DNA of 64,000 nucleotides. Origin: Aquificales bacterium (GTDB lineage Bacteria; Aquificota; Aquificia; Aquificales; Aquificaceae). The DNA is taken from assembly GCA_027037055.1 (NCBI GenBank), contig JALWBR010000022.1, positions 27,776-91,775 of the forward strand. The letters run 5' to 3'. The stretch's first letter is position 1. Each line of letters opens with the position of its first letter. This document shows positions 37,554-46,689 of this stretch, piece by piece. The translations under genes and the position numbers were made by a program. Below the pieces are notes generated by a model, which made no database searches, was not told the DNA's origin, and saw nothing but the letters and a program-made list of their open reading frames with translations.

Positions 37554-38239
37554 GATTTTTTGACAGAAAACTCGTATTTAAACAACCAAAGTTTCATAGA
37601 ATTTCCGTTGATCTTGTTATATTCATATCAAAGCTCAAAGGTATAAAAAGGAAAAGCAAGGTAATAGATCTCGGGGCGGGTTTCGGCTTTCTTTCTATTA
37701 CGGTAGCTAAGATCTACGGTTGCAGGGTGTACGCAATAGAAAGGGATCCCCTCCTGTACAACCTTCTTGAATACAACATAACCGTAAACGGTCTTACGGA
37801 TAAGATAGTACCCATAAAAGGAGACATAAGAACAATAGAAAGTTTGATTGAAAAAGCTTACTTTGACACATGTTTAATTAACCCACCTTTTTATCAAGGT
37901 CCCAGCGGTAACATCGCACGTACAGAAGATGACACAAAGCTTCACCATTTTATTAGAGCATCTTCCTACGCTGTAAGGGACGGCGGTTATGTAAACATAT
38001 TTTTTATTCCCAACAGACTTTATGAGCTTTTCATAGAGCTTAACAGAAACAATATCCATCCCTTTTATCTAAGCTTACTTTATCCGAAAATAGGAAAAAG
38101 ACCCAAGAGGGTAATAGTTGTATCCCGTAAAAATGTTAAGGGTTTACTTGAGTTTGATGAACCCTTTTTTATAAATACGGATAAAAGCTATACTTATCAA
38201 ACTATTGAAACATTAAAAGGACTGAGTAGCAGGTTATAG
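37496..38239 (+). CDS. SAM-dependent methyltransferase, TrmN6-like
   Basis: 247 residues with a GTG start inside atpC; a 58-nt overlap and no SD make the start uncertain. The SAM-binding motif is VIDLGAGFGFLSI, and NPPFY is the catalytic (N/D)PPY-type motif of adenine-N6 or guanine-N2 methyltransferases. With the FKQPKFHRISVD lead-in it resembles TrmN6 (tRNA1-Val A37). Another small-RNA target is possible. Confidence 0.82.
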   Translation: MGEDKGKSPSTYDHSVKEIRFFDRKLVFKQPKFHRISVDLVIFISKLKGIKRKSKVIDLGAGFGFLSITVAKIYGCRVYAIERDPLLYNLLEYNITVNGLTDKIVPIKGDIRTIESLIEKAYFDTCLINPPFYQGPSGNIARTEDDTKLHHFIRASSYAVRDGGYVNIFFIPNRLYELFIELNRNNIHPFYLSLLYPKIGKRPKRVIVVSRKNVKGLLEFDEPFFINTDKSYTYQTIETLKGLSSRL

Positions 38240-38241
38240 TT

Positions 38242-38247
38242 TATAAT
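38242..38247 (+). promoter_or_regulatory. -10 box for DUF507 gene
   Basis: TATAAT ends 9 nt before the ATG at 38257. Confidence 0.5.
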
Positions 38248-38256
38248 AAATATCCC

Positions 38257-38805
38257 ATGAGATTGCCAGAAAAGCTTGTGGAACGTATAGCAGATCGTAT
38301 CATCGGAGAGTTAACTCAGGAAAAACTTCTTGAAATAGAGGATGAATATACCTTCAGAAAAAAAATTATAGGTATATTTAAGAAGGCGGAAGAGGAAGAA
38401 AGGCAACTTGATGAAAAAGTAAAAGAAATCTTAAGAGAAAAAATGGATCTGCTTAAGGAAACAAGCCTTGATTTCAGAAGTGCCTTTAACGCGGTAAAGG
38501 CAAGATTGGCTGAGGAAATGAACATAAACATCTCAAGAAGGGAAAGGATGAATCAGATAGCTAACATGATAAAAAATCTTATAATGGAAGATGAAACGGT
38601 TGAAATATACGATGAACCCTTTGTTATAAGAAAAAGGATAGCGGAGATACTTAGGGAAGCGGTAAGGGAAGAAGAGGATATAGAAAGGGAAGTAAGGGAG
38701 AGGATAAGATCTTACTCAAGGAATATACTGGAAGGAACACCCGAATGGAATCACCTTTACAGAAGGATATACGAGGATGTGTTAAAAAGGAGAGGTCTCC
38801 TTTAG
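38257..38805 (+). CDS. Tandem DUF507 protein
   Basis: 182 residues, almost all helix and highly charged. Two copies of one unit can be aligned: residues 6-60 (RIADRII, EYTFRKKIIGIFKKAEEEE) and about 95-150 (QIANMIKNLI, PFVIRKRIAEILREAVREEE). Single-unit DUF507 proteins are about 90 residues, so this is an internal duplication. No function is established. Confidence 0.85.
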   Translation: MRLPEKLVERIADRIIGELTQEKLLEIEDEYTFRKKIIGIFKKAEEEERQLDEKVKEILREKMDLLKETSLDFRSAFNAVKARLAEEMNINISRRERMNQIANMIKNLIMEDETVEIYDEPFVIRKRIAEILREAVREEEDIEREVRERIRSYSRNILEGTPEWNHLYRRIYEDVLKRRGLL

Positions 38806-38806
38806 A

Positions 38807-40585
38807 TCACTCAACAGTAACCGTTTTTGCAAGATTCCTCGGTTGGTCCACATCAAGACCCAGTTTGTTCGCTATATAGTAAGCGATAAGCTGAAGGGGA
38901 ACCGTTGTAAGTATGGGAGTGAGATCTTCCTCTATCTCAGGTACACCTATGAAGTCCTTTGATTTTTCCTTCAAAACCTTATCACCTTCCGTACCTACGG
39001 AAATAACTACTCCCTTCCTTGCAAGCACCTCTTCCACATTTGCAAGGATCTTATCATATACCCTGTCCTTGGGAGCAACAACGACCACAGGCATTTTGCT
39101 ATCAATCAAGGCAATGGGACCGTGTTTCATCTCACCAGCGGGATAACCTTCCGCGTGAATGTACGATATCTCCTTTAGTTTCAATGCACCCTCAAGGGCT
39201 ATGGGATAACTTAAATATCTTCCCAAGTAAAGGAAGTTTTTACTCTCAACATACTTCAGGGCTATATCCTCAATCTCCTTAGCCTTTTCAAGTATGCTTT
39301 CCACCTTAGGTCTTATGTTTATAAGTCTTTCATAAAGCTCTTCCTTTTCCTCAAGTCCGTAAACCGCCAGCATATAAAGGGCTACGAGTTGTGCGGTAAA
39401 TGTCTTTGTCGCAGCAACACCTATCTCTGGACCCGCATGGGTGTATAGGGTAAAGTCTGACTCCCTTGCTATGGAACTGCCAAGTACATTTACTATAGAT
39501 AAAACACTCGCTCCCTTTTCCTTAACACCCTGAATGGCAAACTTAGTATCCGCAGTTTCCCCCGACTGTGATATAGCTATCACAAGATCATTCTCATCAA
39601 TCGGGTAATGACCGCTCCTGAACTCTGAAGCATAAGCTACTTCAACGGGAACACCCGTATACTTTTCAATCCATATCTTACCCACAAGACCTGCATGGTA
39701 AGAGGTACCGCAAGCTATTATTATTATCCTTCTGTAATCTTTTAAATTTATAAATATCTCACTCTCCTGTGATATAAAACCGCTTATAGTATCACTGATG
39801 GATCTGGGCTGTTCAAAGATCTCCTTGAGCATAAAGTGTTTAAATCCGCCCTTCTCCGCGGAGACTATATCCCACTGAACGAGCATAAAATCCTTTGTAA
39901 GAGGATTACCTTCAAAATCATATATGTTTATACCCTCCGGGGTAACATCCACAACCTCTCCGTCACTTAAAGGTATAACCTTACGGGTATAGGGTAGGAT
40001 TGCGGGTATGTCGGATGCAAGAAAGTTTTCGCCCTCACCTATACCTATAACAAGAGGGCTTCCTTCCTTAACTCCCGCTATTCTGCCCGGCTCATGTTTT
40101 GTAATTACCGCAAAGGCAAAAGCACCCTTAAGCTTCTTAACGGTTTTAAGAACCGCCTCCAAAAGATCTCCCTTGTAGCTGAGGGCTACAAGATGGGCTA
40201 TAACCTCCGTATCCGTATCGGACTTTAAGCTTATACCCTTTGATTCAAGTTCCTTCCTCAGTTCAATGTAATTCTCTATTATCCCGTTGTGAACAACTGC
40301 AAATTCTCCCTTTTCATCGGTGTGGGGGTGCGCATTTTCTTCCGAAGGTTCGCCGTGGGTTGCCCATCTCGTATGACCTATACCCGTGGTTCCTTTAAGG
40401 GGCATACCCCACAACTTTCTTACCAGCTCCCTTATCTTACCAACCTTCTTCTCTACAACGACCTTACCGTTTTCAATTATTGCTATACCCGCTGAATCGT
40501 AACCCCTGTACTCAAGCCTCTCCAACCCTCCCAGCAGTACAGCTATCGCTTCACTCTTTCCTGTGTAACCCACTATACCGCACAT
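38807..40585 (-). CDS. glmS: Glutamine-fructose-6-phosphate aminotransferase
   Basis: 592 residues. The catalytic Cys2 begins the mature protein (MCGIVGYTG). The glutaminase half includes GHTRWATHG, and two SIS domains follow (ACGTSYHA, SQSGETADT). The C-terminus LAKTVTVE is typical. It makes glucosamine-6-phosphate for peptidoglycan and LPS. The 24-bp leader leaves no room for a glmS ribozyme. Confidence 0.97.
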   Translation of the reverse strand: MCGIVGYTGKSEAIAVLLGGLERLEYRGYDSAGIAIIENGKVVVEKKVGKIRELVRKLWGMPLKGTTGIGHTRWATHGEPSEENAHPHTDEKGEFAVVHNGIIENYIELRKELESKGISLKSDTDTEVIAHLVALSYKGDLLEAVLKTVKKLKGAFAFAVITKHEPGRIAGVKEGSPLVIGIGEGENFLASDIPAILPYTRKVIPLSDGEVVDVTPEGINIYDFEGNPLTKDFMLVQWDIVSAEKGGFKHFMLKEIFEQPRSISDTISGFISQESEIFINLKDYRRIIIIACGTSYHAGLVGKIWIEKYTGVPVEVAYASEFRSGHYPIDENDLVIAISQSGETADTKFAIQGVKEKGASVLSIVNVLGSSIARESDFTLYTHAGPEIGVAATKTFTAQLVALYMLAVYGLEEKEELYERLINIRPKVESILEKAKEIEDIALKYVESKNFLYLGRYLSYPIALEGALKLKEISYIHAEGYPAGEMKHGPIALIDSKMPVVVVAPKDRVYDKILANVEEVLARKGVVISVGTEGDKVLKEKSKDFIGVPEIEEDLTPILTTVPLQLIAYYIANKLGLDVDQPRNLAKTVTVE

Positions 40586-40611
40586 AACACAGAATAATTA
40601 TATTATTTTTG
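40586..40611. promoter_or_regulatory. Divergent promoter glmS / propeller protein
   Basis: On the minus strand TATAAT (40602-40597) lies 11 nt before the glmS ATG. On the plus strand TATATT (40599-40604) lies 7 nt before the ATG at 40612. The two boxes overlap. Confidence 0.5.
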
Positions 40612-42096
40612 ATGATGGTCTTTATTTTACTTTTAAAACTTTTAATATCAACCTCAATATTCGCTTCCGACCCCATCTTGGCATCGGTAATAGAAGGGGG
40701 GAATTTGGAAGACAGGGGTCTTTTGATTATAAAAACGAACACGGGAGTTTTTGCAGGCGGTTTCACCCTCTCCAACAATTTTTCCCACCTTACAGGAAGC
40801 TACAAAGGGGGTAAGGATATCTTCCTGATCAAATTCAACAACGATCTCTCGCAGGTTCAAAGGGGTATATATTACGGCGGAGCAGGTGATGAGGAAATAT
40901 TTGATATAAAAACGGATACATCGGGGTACATATATGTCGCGGGTTATACATCCTCTTCGGAGGTATGCACGGGTACTTCTGTTAAAAAGGCACTTATTTT
41001 AAAATTAGACCAGGATCTTGATGTAATAAAAAAGCTGTGCTTAGGTGGATCACAAAATGCGGAAGCCAGAAAGCTTATAATTGACGGCTCTTACATTTAT
41101 ATCCTGGGTTCAACGGAAGGTCAAATAGGAAGTTACACGGGCTTTATCGGAAATTCGGATGTCTTTGTTGCAAAAGTTGATCTTAATCTGAATATACAAG
41201 ATCTTATATACATAGGGGGATCGGGACCAGACAGGGGCTACGAAATTATAACCGACGGAACTTACCTTTATGTGGGAGGAATAACGGGTTCCTCGGACCT
41301 TGCTGGTGTATCAACAAGCTTCCAGACATCACTTAACGGTACAACCGATGCATTTATATCAAAGATAGACAAATCAAGCCTTTCACTCGTAAAAAGCACA
41401 TACCTCGGAGGTTCCGGAGAAGAGGAGAGTATAAATCTTGCATACAGAAGCTCCGATCAGACCCTTATCATAATACTCGGTACACCGTCACCCGACCTGC
41501 CGATTATGGGAGGGGAAAATAAAAAAGGTTTAAATGATATATATGTAGCTGTCATAGACAAAAACCTTCAAAATCTTAGCGCATCAACTTACATAGGAGG
41601 GAGTAATGAAGAATTCCCTCAGGCGTTATCTTTGGACACATCGGAGAAGCTTTACATAACGGGTAAAACCCTCTCCCCCGACTTTCCCGTCCTTAATACT
41701 TCCGTACAGACAAGCTATCTCGGTAACGGCGATGTATTCATAATTGTCCTTAATCCAGATCTATCCCTGTCCGCCTCAACCTTCTTGGGAGGCAACGGTG
41801 AGGATATAGCCCACAGTATTTATATAAATGATTATATATATTTGACAGGTTATACATCCTCCTCAGACTTTCCCGTTAAAACAACAAGGATTATAGACAA
41901 TCAAGGAAATGATATGTTTGTTGTATATATGACAAAATCCTTTAAAGGGGGAGGTAGCGGATTTACGGGGGGAGACGGGGAATTAAGTCAGCCGAGGAGG
42001 ACAAGCACGGATAAAGGTTGCAGTACAACACCGTTAATACTGATACCCTTACTTCTCATACCATTCCTTAGACGCTTCCTTATCGGTAAATTATAA
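40612..42096 (+). CDS. Secreted beta-propeller-like repeat protein with CTERM-like tail
   Basis: About 494 residues. A signal peptide covers 1-18 (ends IFAS). The body is made of about six repeats of 50-60 residues, each with a D-(I/V/A)F-(L/V/I)-x-K-(F/V/I) strand followed by a (T/I)Y(I/L)GG(S/A) turn, like SBBP beta-propeller proteins. After a Gly-rich linker come KGCSTTP, one hydrophobic segment and FLRRFL. This tail matches the one on the protease at 18716-21676. Probably a surface protein. Either of two adjacent ATGs could start it. Confidence 0.82.
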   Translation: MMVFILLLKLLISTSIFASDPILASVIEGGNLEDRGLLIIKTNTGVFAGGFTLSNNFSHLTGSYKGGKDIFLIKFNNDLSQVQRGIYYGGAGDEEIFDIKTDTSGYIYVAGYTSSSEVCTGTSVKKALILKLDQDLDVIKKLCLGGSQNAEARKLIIDGSYIYILGSTEGQIGSYTGFIGNSDVFVAKVDLNLNIQDLIYIGGSGPDRGYEIITDGTYLYVGGITGSSDLAGVSTSFQTSLNGTTDAFISKIDKSSLSLVKSTYLGGSGEEESINLAYRSSDQTLIIILGTPSPDLPIMGGENKKGLNDIYVAVIDKNLQNLSASTYIGGSNEEFPQALSLDTSEKLYITGKTLSPDFPVLNTSVQTSYLGNGDVFIIVLNPDLSLSASTFLGGNGEDIAHSIYINDYIYLTGYTSSSDFPVKTTRIIDNQGNDMFVVYMTKSFKGGGSGFTGGDGELSQPRRTSTDKGCSTTPLILIPLLLIPFLRRFLIGKL

Positions 42097-42097
42097 T
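42092..42097 (+). promoter_or_regulatory. -10 box for gatB
   Basis: TATAAT ends 9 nt before the gatB ATG and overlaps the last codon of the upstream gene. Confidence 0.5.
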
Positions 42098-42106
42098 TTT
42101 ATTACC

Positions 42107-43525
42107 ATGAAGTATGAACCGGTTATAGGTTTGGAAATCCATGTTCAGATGGACACGGAAACAAAGATGTTCTGTTCCTGCCCTGTGGAATTCGGCAATG
42201 AACCCAATACCAATGTATGCCCCGTATGTCTCGGTATGCCCGGAAGCCTTCCGGTTATAAACAAAAGGGCGATTGAATATGCTATAAGGGCTTCCCTCGC
42301 CTTAAACTGTAAAGTTCATGAAAAATCCATTTTTGCAAGAAAGAACTATTTTTACCCCGATCTTCCCAAAGGTTATCAAATATCCCAGTACGAAATGCCC
42401 CTTGCAACCGACGGATATATTGAAATTGAAGGTAACAAAAAGGTAAGGATAAGGAGATTACACATAGAGGAGGATGCGGGTAAAAATATTCACGAGGGAG
42501 ATAAAAGCTTTGTGGATCTCAACAGGGCGGGTACTCCCTTAATGGAGATAGTAACGGAGCCTGATATAAGATCTGCGGAGGAAGCAAGGATATTTCTTGA
42601 AACCCTCAGAAACATTATGAGATATACGGGCGTATCAAAGGCGGATATGGAAAAGGGACAGCTCAGGTGTGATATAAATGTATCCGTAAAGCACGTTGAC
42701 TCCGAAGAGTTCGGAACGAGGGTTGAAATAAAGAATGTTAATTCCTTCAGGTTTGTACAGAAGGCGATAGAGTATGAGGTTGAAAGACAAATAAGTATTA
42801 TAGAATCAGGGGGTAAGGTTGAACAGGAGACAAGAACCTTTGACCCATCAACGGGTAAAACATACACAATGAGACGCAAGGAAGAGGCGGAAGATTACAG
42901 ATACTTCCCGGACCCGGATCTTCTGCCCCTTATTGTAAAGAGGGAATGGATTGAAGAGATAAGTAAAAATATGCCCGAGCTACCCCATCAGAGGTTTGAA
43001 AGGCTAATGAAAGAATACGGATTGGGTGAATATGAAGCCAAGGTCTTAACCAACATAAAGGAGCTAGGAGACTTTTTTGAAGAAGCGTTAAAGTCTTACA
43101 ATGAACCCAAGGGTATAGTAAACTGGCTTATAAATGATCTTCAAGGTCTTTTAAAAGATAAGGGCATACCCATTGAGGAATCCCCCGTAAAACCCGAACA
43201 TCTCGGAGAACTCGTAAAGCTCATTAAGGAAGGTACAATATCGTCAAAGATAGGGAAGGAAGTAATAAAAGATATGGTGGAGACAGGAAAGTCCCCATCT
43301 ATTATAGTTGAAGAAAAAGGATTAAAACAGATAGCGGATGAATCCGCAATAGAAGGTATTGTCAAGGAGGTGCTTGAAAAATTCCCAGCGGAAGTGGAGA
43401 GGTTTAAAAACGGAGAAGAAAAGCTTATAGGCTTCTTCGTCGGACAGGTTATGAAGGCTACAAAGGGCAAGGCAAATCCCAAAATTGTAAACAGCCTTAT
43501 AAGAAAATTGACGGGTGTTTCTTAA
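42107..43525 (+). CDS. gatB: Asp-tRNA(Asn)/Glu-tRNA(Gln) amidotransferase subunit B
   Basis: 472 residues. GLEIHVQ at the start, the zinc-type cysteines (CSCPVEFG, CPVCLGMPGSLPV) and KNYFYPDLPKGYQISQ are diagnostic. The C-terminal YqeY-like domain is present. It phosphorylates and amidates mischarged tRNA. gatA and gatC are elsewhere. Confidence 0.97.
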   Translation: MKYEPVIGLEIHVQMDTETKMFCSCPVEFGNEPNTNVCPVCLGMPGSLPVINKRAIEYAIRASLALNCKVHEKSIFARKNYFYPDLPKGYQISQYEMPLATDGYIEIEGNKKVRIRRLHIEEDAGKNIHEGDKSFVDLNRAGTPLMEIVTEPDIRSAEEARIFLETLRNIMRYTGVSKADMEKGQLRCDINVSVKHVDSEEFGTRVEIKNVNSFRFVQKAIEYEVERQISIIESGGKVEQETRTFDPSTGKTYTMRRKEEAEDYRYFPDPDLLPLIVKREWIEEISKNMPELPHQRFERLMKEYGLGEYEAKVLTNIKELGDFFEEALKSYNEPKGIVNWLINDLQGLLKDKGIPIEESPVKPEHLGELVKLIKEGTISSKIGKEVIKDMVETGKSPSIIVEEKGLKQIADESAIEGIVKEVLEKFPAEVERFKNGEEKLIGFFVGQVMKATKGKANPKIVNSLIRKLTGVS

Positions 43526-43906
43526 ATGGAAGAGAAAGAATTTGACTATATGAATGTTATACCCCTTGTAGATATAATGTTGGTTCTTCTAACCATAGTC
43601 CTTACTACCGCAACCTTTATACACACGAATACGCTTCCCGTTAACCTTCCAGAAGCAAAGGGAGAAAAGGTAAAGGGTGATTCAAAGGCGGTAACTATTG
43701 TAATTGATAAGGAAGGAAACTATTATATGGGAAAAGAGAGGATAAGCCTCAGTGTATTAAAGGAAAGGTTGAAGGAACTCGGTAAAAAAACGGAGATAAG
43801 GATAAAGGCGGATAAGGATTCAAGATTAAACAGCTTCGTAAAACTCCTTGATACGCTAAGATCAGAAGGCTTTACCAATATATCCGTCTTGGTGAAAAAG
43901 AGGTAA
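43526..43906 (+). CDS. ExbD/TolR-family energy transducer
   Basis: 126 residues. One TM helix at about 12-32 carries the key Asp (PLVDIMLVLL), and a periplasmic domain follows. It uses proton flow with an ExbB/TolQ partner to drive outer-membrane processes. The ATG directly follows the gatB stop, and no exbB or tolQ is near. Confidence 0.92.
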   Translation: MEEKEFDYMNVIPLVDIMLVLLTIVLTTATFIHTNTLPVNLPEAKGEKVKGDSKAVTIVIDKEGNYYMGKERISLSVLKERLKELGKKTEIRIKADKDSRLNSFVKLLDTLRSEGFTNISVLVKKR

Positions 43907-43908
43907 CC

Positions 43909-45624
43909 TCACTTTCCCCAAACTTCGTTTATAGTACTCTCCACCTCAACAGGCACTTTCTTCAATACATATCTTCCCGCATCCCTCATTGCTTTCTCAA
44001 GTATCTCCCTGACCCTTTCTCCATCCTCCTTCTTACACTCAACAACTATCTCATCATGAATAAGATTTACAACCTTTGCAGAAACGCCTTCCTTAGAGGA
44101 ATACATATCAAAGAGTAGAACGGAAAGCTTTAATATGTCCGCCCCCGTTCCCTGAATGGGATAGTTGGTAGCATCGTTAAATGTATAAGCTACATAGGGT
44201 CTTCCGAGAAGGGTCTCACCCCTTACTTCCTTCTCCTCCCTAAGTTTCCTCTTTATCTCCTCGTGCCACCTTTTAAAGGAAGAAAAGTGTCTGAAGAATT
44301 TCTCCCTTATCGTTTCCGCCTCATCTATGGACATATCTATACCGTAACTTGACTTGGCATAAAGGGCAAGCCCCTTTGCTGATATGCCGTATATAAGACC
44401 GAAGTTGACAGCCTTTGCGGATTGTCTGTCTTCCTTTGTAACTTCCTCTTCCGGCTTTTCCAGGATTACGGAAGCGGTGTATGTGTGAAGGTCCTTACCT
44501 TCAACAAAAGCCTTAATCATCAAGGGATCACCCACATACTCCGCTGCTATCCTGAGTTCTATCTGGGAAAAATCCGCTATAACAAAGATATTGCCTTCTT
44601 CCGCCTTGAACAGATTTCTCATATCCCTCGGTATATTCTGAACATTCGGATTTGAACTGGACATCCTCCCCGTTACAGCACCTATCTGTTTAAACTCCGG
44701 ATACACCCTCCTGCCCCTCAGATTGCTCCTTATCTCCTCTATCTTATCCGTATATTTCTTAAGCTTTCTTATTTCAAGGATATGATCTACCTCTTCATAC
44801 CCCGCATATTCGGAAAGAACCTTATCATCGGTGGCTATGTTTCCCTTGGCGGTTTCGGGAAGATTAAACCCCCTTTCCTTTAAAAACCTACCCACCTGCT
44901 TAGGAGACATAGGATCTATCCTGTACTTGGTGATAAATCCTATTATCAACTTCTGTTTTTTTCTCTCAAGCTCCTTACCTATGGTCTCAATTTTATCTAC
45001 ATCAACGGGAAATCCGTTAAGTTCCAACTTTGCGACCTCTTTAACAAACGCCATCTCTATGATGGCAGCGGGGTTTTTAAGCCCGAACAATTTTGCGGTT
45101 CTCGTTTTAAGAAGGGGATGATCCATACTGTTTTCATTAAGCTTATCCCTCAATATGGGAAATAGGGATCTCAATACTTCAACATCAAGTGCTGCATACT
45201 CAACCTGACCCTTTGAAAGCACGGGGCTTGCCCAATTTGAAAGCTGATAGGATTTATCCATATTAACACCGAGAAAACTGTAAGCAAGATAGGCAAGGGA
45301 GTGTTTATCCTTTCTCAAAAGTTGGCTTGCTATCATGGTGTCAAAGGTGGCAAGGGGAAATATACCGTACTTTGCAAGATATTTAAGATCAAATTTGAGG
45401 TTGTGTCCTACAATACCTCTGTCCTTTAACAGACTCCTTATTATTTCCACACCCTCGGGTACTTCAAAAAGATCTATAACAAAGATATCCTCATCGTTAC
45501 CTACCTGTATAAGCCTTATATCCCTGTCCGTAGTTTCCGTATCAATGTAGAGAATAGGAGATTTTGCTAAAGAGCTGATAACATCCCTAAGGGTAAGCCT
45601 GTCCGTTACATACTCGTATTTCAT
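43909..45624 (-). CDS. polA: DNA polymerase I, exonuclease-polymerase form
   Basis: 571 residues with no 5' nuclease domain. The 3'-5' exonuclease is intact: DTE (D28, E30), NLKFD and YAALD. Polymerase motifs A (DFSQIELRIAA), B (RQSAKAVNFGLIYG) and C (HDEIVVE) are present. This short form is typical of Aquificales and is related to polymerases of thermophilic viruses and apicoplasts. The start overlaps the rhomboid gene stop by 4 nt. Confidence 0.94.
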   Translation of the reverse strand: MKYEYVTDRLTLRDVISSLAKSPILYIDTETTDRDIRLIQVGNDEDIFVIDLFEVPEGVEIIRSLLKDRGIVGHNLKFDLKYLAKYGIFPLATFDTMIASQLLRKDKHSLAYLAYSFLGVNMDKSYQLSNWASPVLSKGQVEYAALDVEVLRSLFPILRDKLNENSMDHPLLKTRTAKLFGLKNPAAIIEMAFVKEVAKLELNGFPVDVDKIETIGKELERKKQKLIIGFITKYRIDPMSPKQVGRFLKERGFNLPETAKGNIATDDKVLSEYAGYEEVDHILEIRKLKKYTDKIEEIRSNLRGRRVYPEFKQIGAVTGRMSSSNPNVQNIPRDMRNLFKAEEGNIFVIADFSQIELRIAAEYVGDPLMIKAFVEGKDLHTYTASVILEKPEEEVTKEDRQSAKAVNFGLIYGISAKGLALYAKSSYGIDMSIDEAETIREKFFRHFSSFKRWHEEIKRKLREEKEVRGETLLGRPYVAYTFNDATNYPIQGTGADILKLSVLLFDMYSSKEGVSAKVVNLIHDEIVVECKKEDGERVREILEKAMRDAGRYVLKKVPVEVESTINEVWGK

Positions 45625-46313
45625 CTATAGTATTCTTTTTTCCTGAATATATTTATAAGATAAAATCCCGCAAGAAATCCGCCAATATGGGCATACCATG
45701 CAACCCCACCGTATCCTATGAAGGGCAATGTTACTATACCGTTTACTATCTGAACGAGGAACCAAAGGCTTATAAAGATTATGGCGGGTATTTCAACAAA
45801 GGTTGCAAAGAAGAAAACGGGAACGAGAGCCAGGACTCTCGCATGGGGAAACAATCTCATATAAGCCCCCAAAACACCACTTATAGCACCGCTTGCTCCC
45901 ACCATGGGAACTTCCTTTCCACCGAATATACCGCTTATAAGCATTTGAAGTCCTGCAGCTCCAAGACCGCATAGAATATAGAAGGCTATATATCTGGCTC
46001 TACCGAGTTTATCTTCCACGTTGTCACCGAAGATCCACAAGAACCACATGTTTCCTATAAGATGCATCCAGCTACCGTGTAGAAACATGTGGGTAAAAAG
46101 GGAGTAAGGTCTCTCAAATACCTCGGAAGGAACCAACCCATACTTTCTTATAAAAGCCTCAAATTCATTTAAATAACCTGGTACAAAGGCGGGCACGGGT
46201 CCCTTGGGCATTAAAGACCATTCGTACAACCATATTACTGTGCATATAGCTATTATGCTTACATTTACTATAGGGAATCTACTTGAAGGATTGACATCCT
46301 TAATGGGGATCAT
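45621..46313 (-). CDS. Rhomboid-family intramembrane serine protease
   Basis: 230 residues from the ATG of MIPIKDVNPS, preceded by AGGAAAG; an upstream in-frame ATG would overlap the divergent gene. Six TM segments. The catalytic serine lies in GASGAISG and the histidine in HIGGFLAG, and WMHLIGNMWFLW is present in TM2. It cleaves substrates within the membrane. It is a standard GlpG/YqgP-like enzyme; whether it processes the CTERM-like tails in this window is open. Confidence 0.9.
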   Translation of the reverse strand: MIPIKDVNPSSRFPIVNVSIIAICTVIWLYEWSLMPKGPVPAFVPGYLNEFEAFIRKYGLVPSEVFERPYSLFTHMFLHGSWMHLIGNMWFLWIFGDNVEDKLGRARYIAFYILCGLGAAGLQMLISGIFGGKEVPMVGASGAISGVLGAYMRLFPHARVLALVPVFFFATFVEIPAIIFISLWFLVQIVNGIVTLPFIGYGGVAWYAHIGGFLAGFYLINIFRKKEYYR

Positions 46314-46350
46314 TGCTTTCCTGCTAAAATTGTAACATAGTTTAGGAAAC

Positions 46351-46686
46351 ATGAAAGAACAGGAAAGATACAGAAAGTTGGCGGAAAAAGCCCAAAAGGT
46401 AGAGGGTGCAAATATAGATTTTGTCTTGCTTGATTTAAAGCCTAAGTGGATGAAGTGCAGGAGGACAAAAAGACTCGTATTCCAATTTCATAGACTCGGT
46501 AGCAAAGAAGGGGAGGCAAAGTGTGGTTATGTTACAGATGAGTATCAAATCCTTCCTGACAGGCAAGAAAATCTTGTTATAACCCAAGTAAACATGCTCC
46601 TGGGTGGTTTGGGTTTACAGGTTTTCTTTGATCTATGTCCCGATTGTTTCAACAACTTAAATAAATGCAGACCCATAGAGGAGTAA
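46351..46686 (+). CDS. Small cysteine-containing protein, unknown function
   Basis: 111 residues, not recognised. A basic helical N-terminus is followed by several cysteines (KCRRTK, KCGYV, LCPDC, KCR), which could bind a metal. No signal peptide. It is the first gene of the run to murI (3-nt gap), trmI and ttuA, so a role in RNA or tRNA handling is possible. Confidence 0.7.
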   Translation: MKEQERYRKLAEKAQKVEGANIDFVLLDLKPKWMKCRRTKRLVFQFHRLGSKEGEAKCGYVTDEYQILPDRQENLVITQVNMLLGGLGLQVFFDLCPDCFNNLNKCRPIEE

Positions 46687-46689
46687 GGG

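Noticed and set aside
40586..40611. glmS ribozyme upstream of glmS
   Set aside because: The leader is 24 bp at most; the ribozyme needs well over 100 nt.
43909..45624. polA as a truncated pseudogene
   Set aside because: All exonuclease and polymerase motifs are intact and this length is normal for Aquificales.
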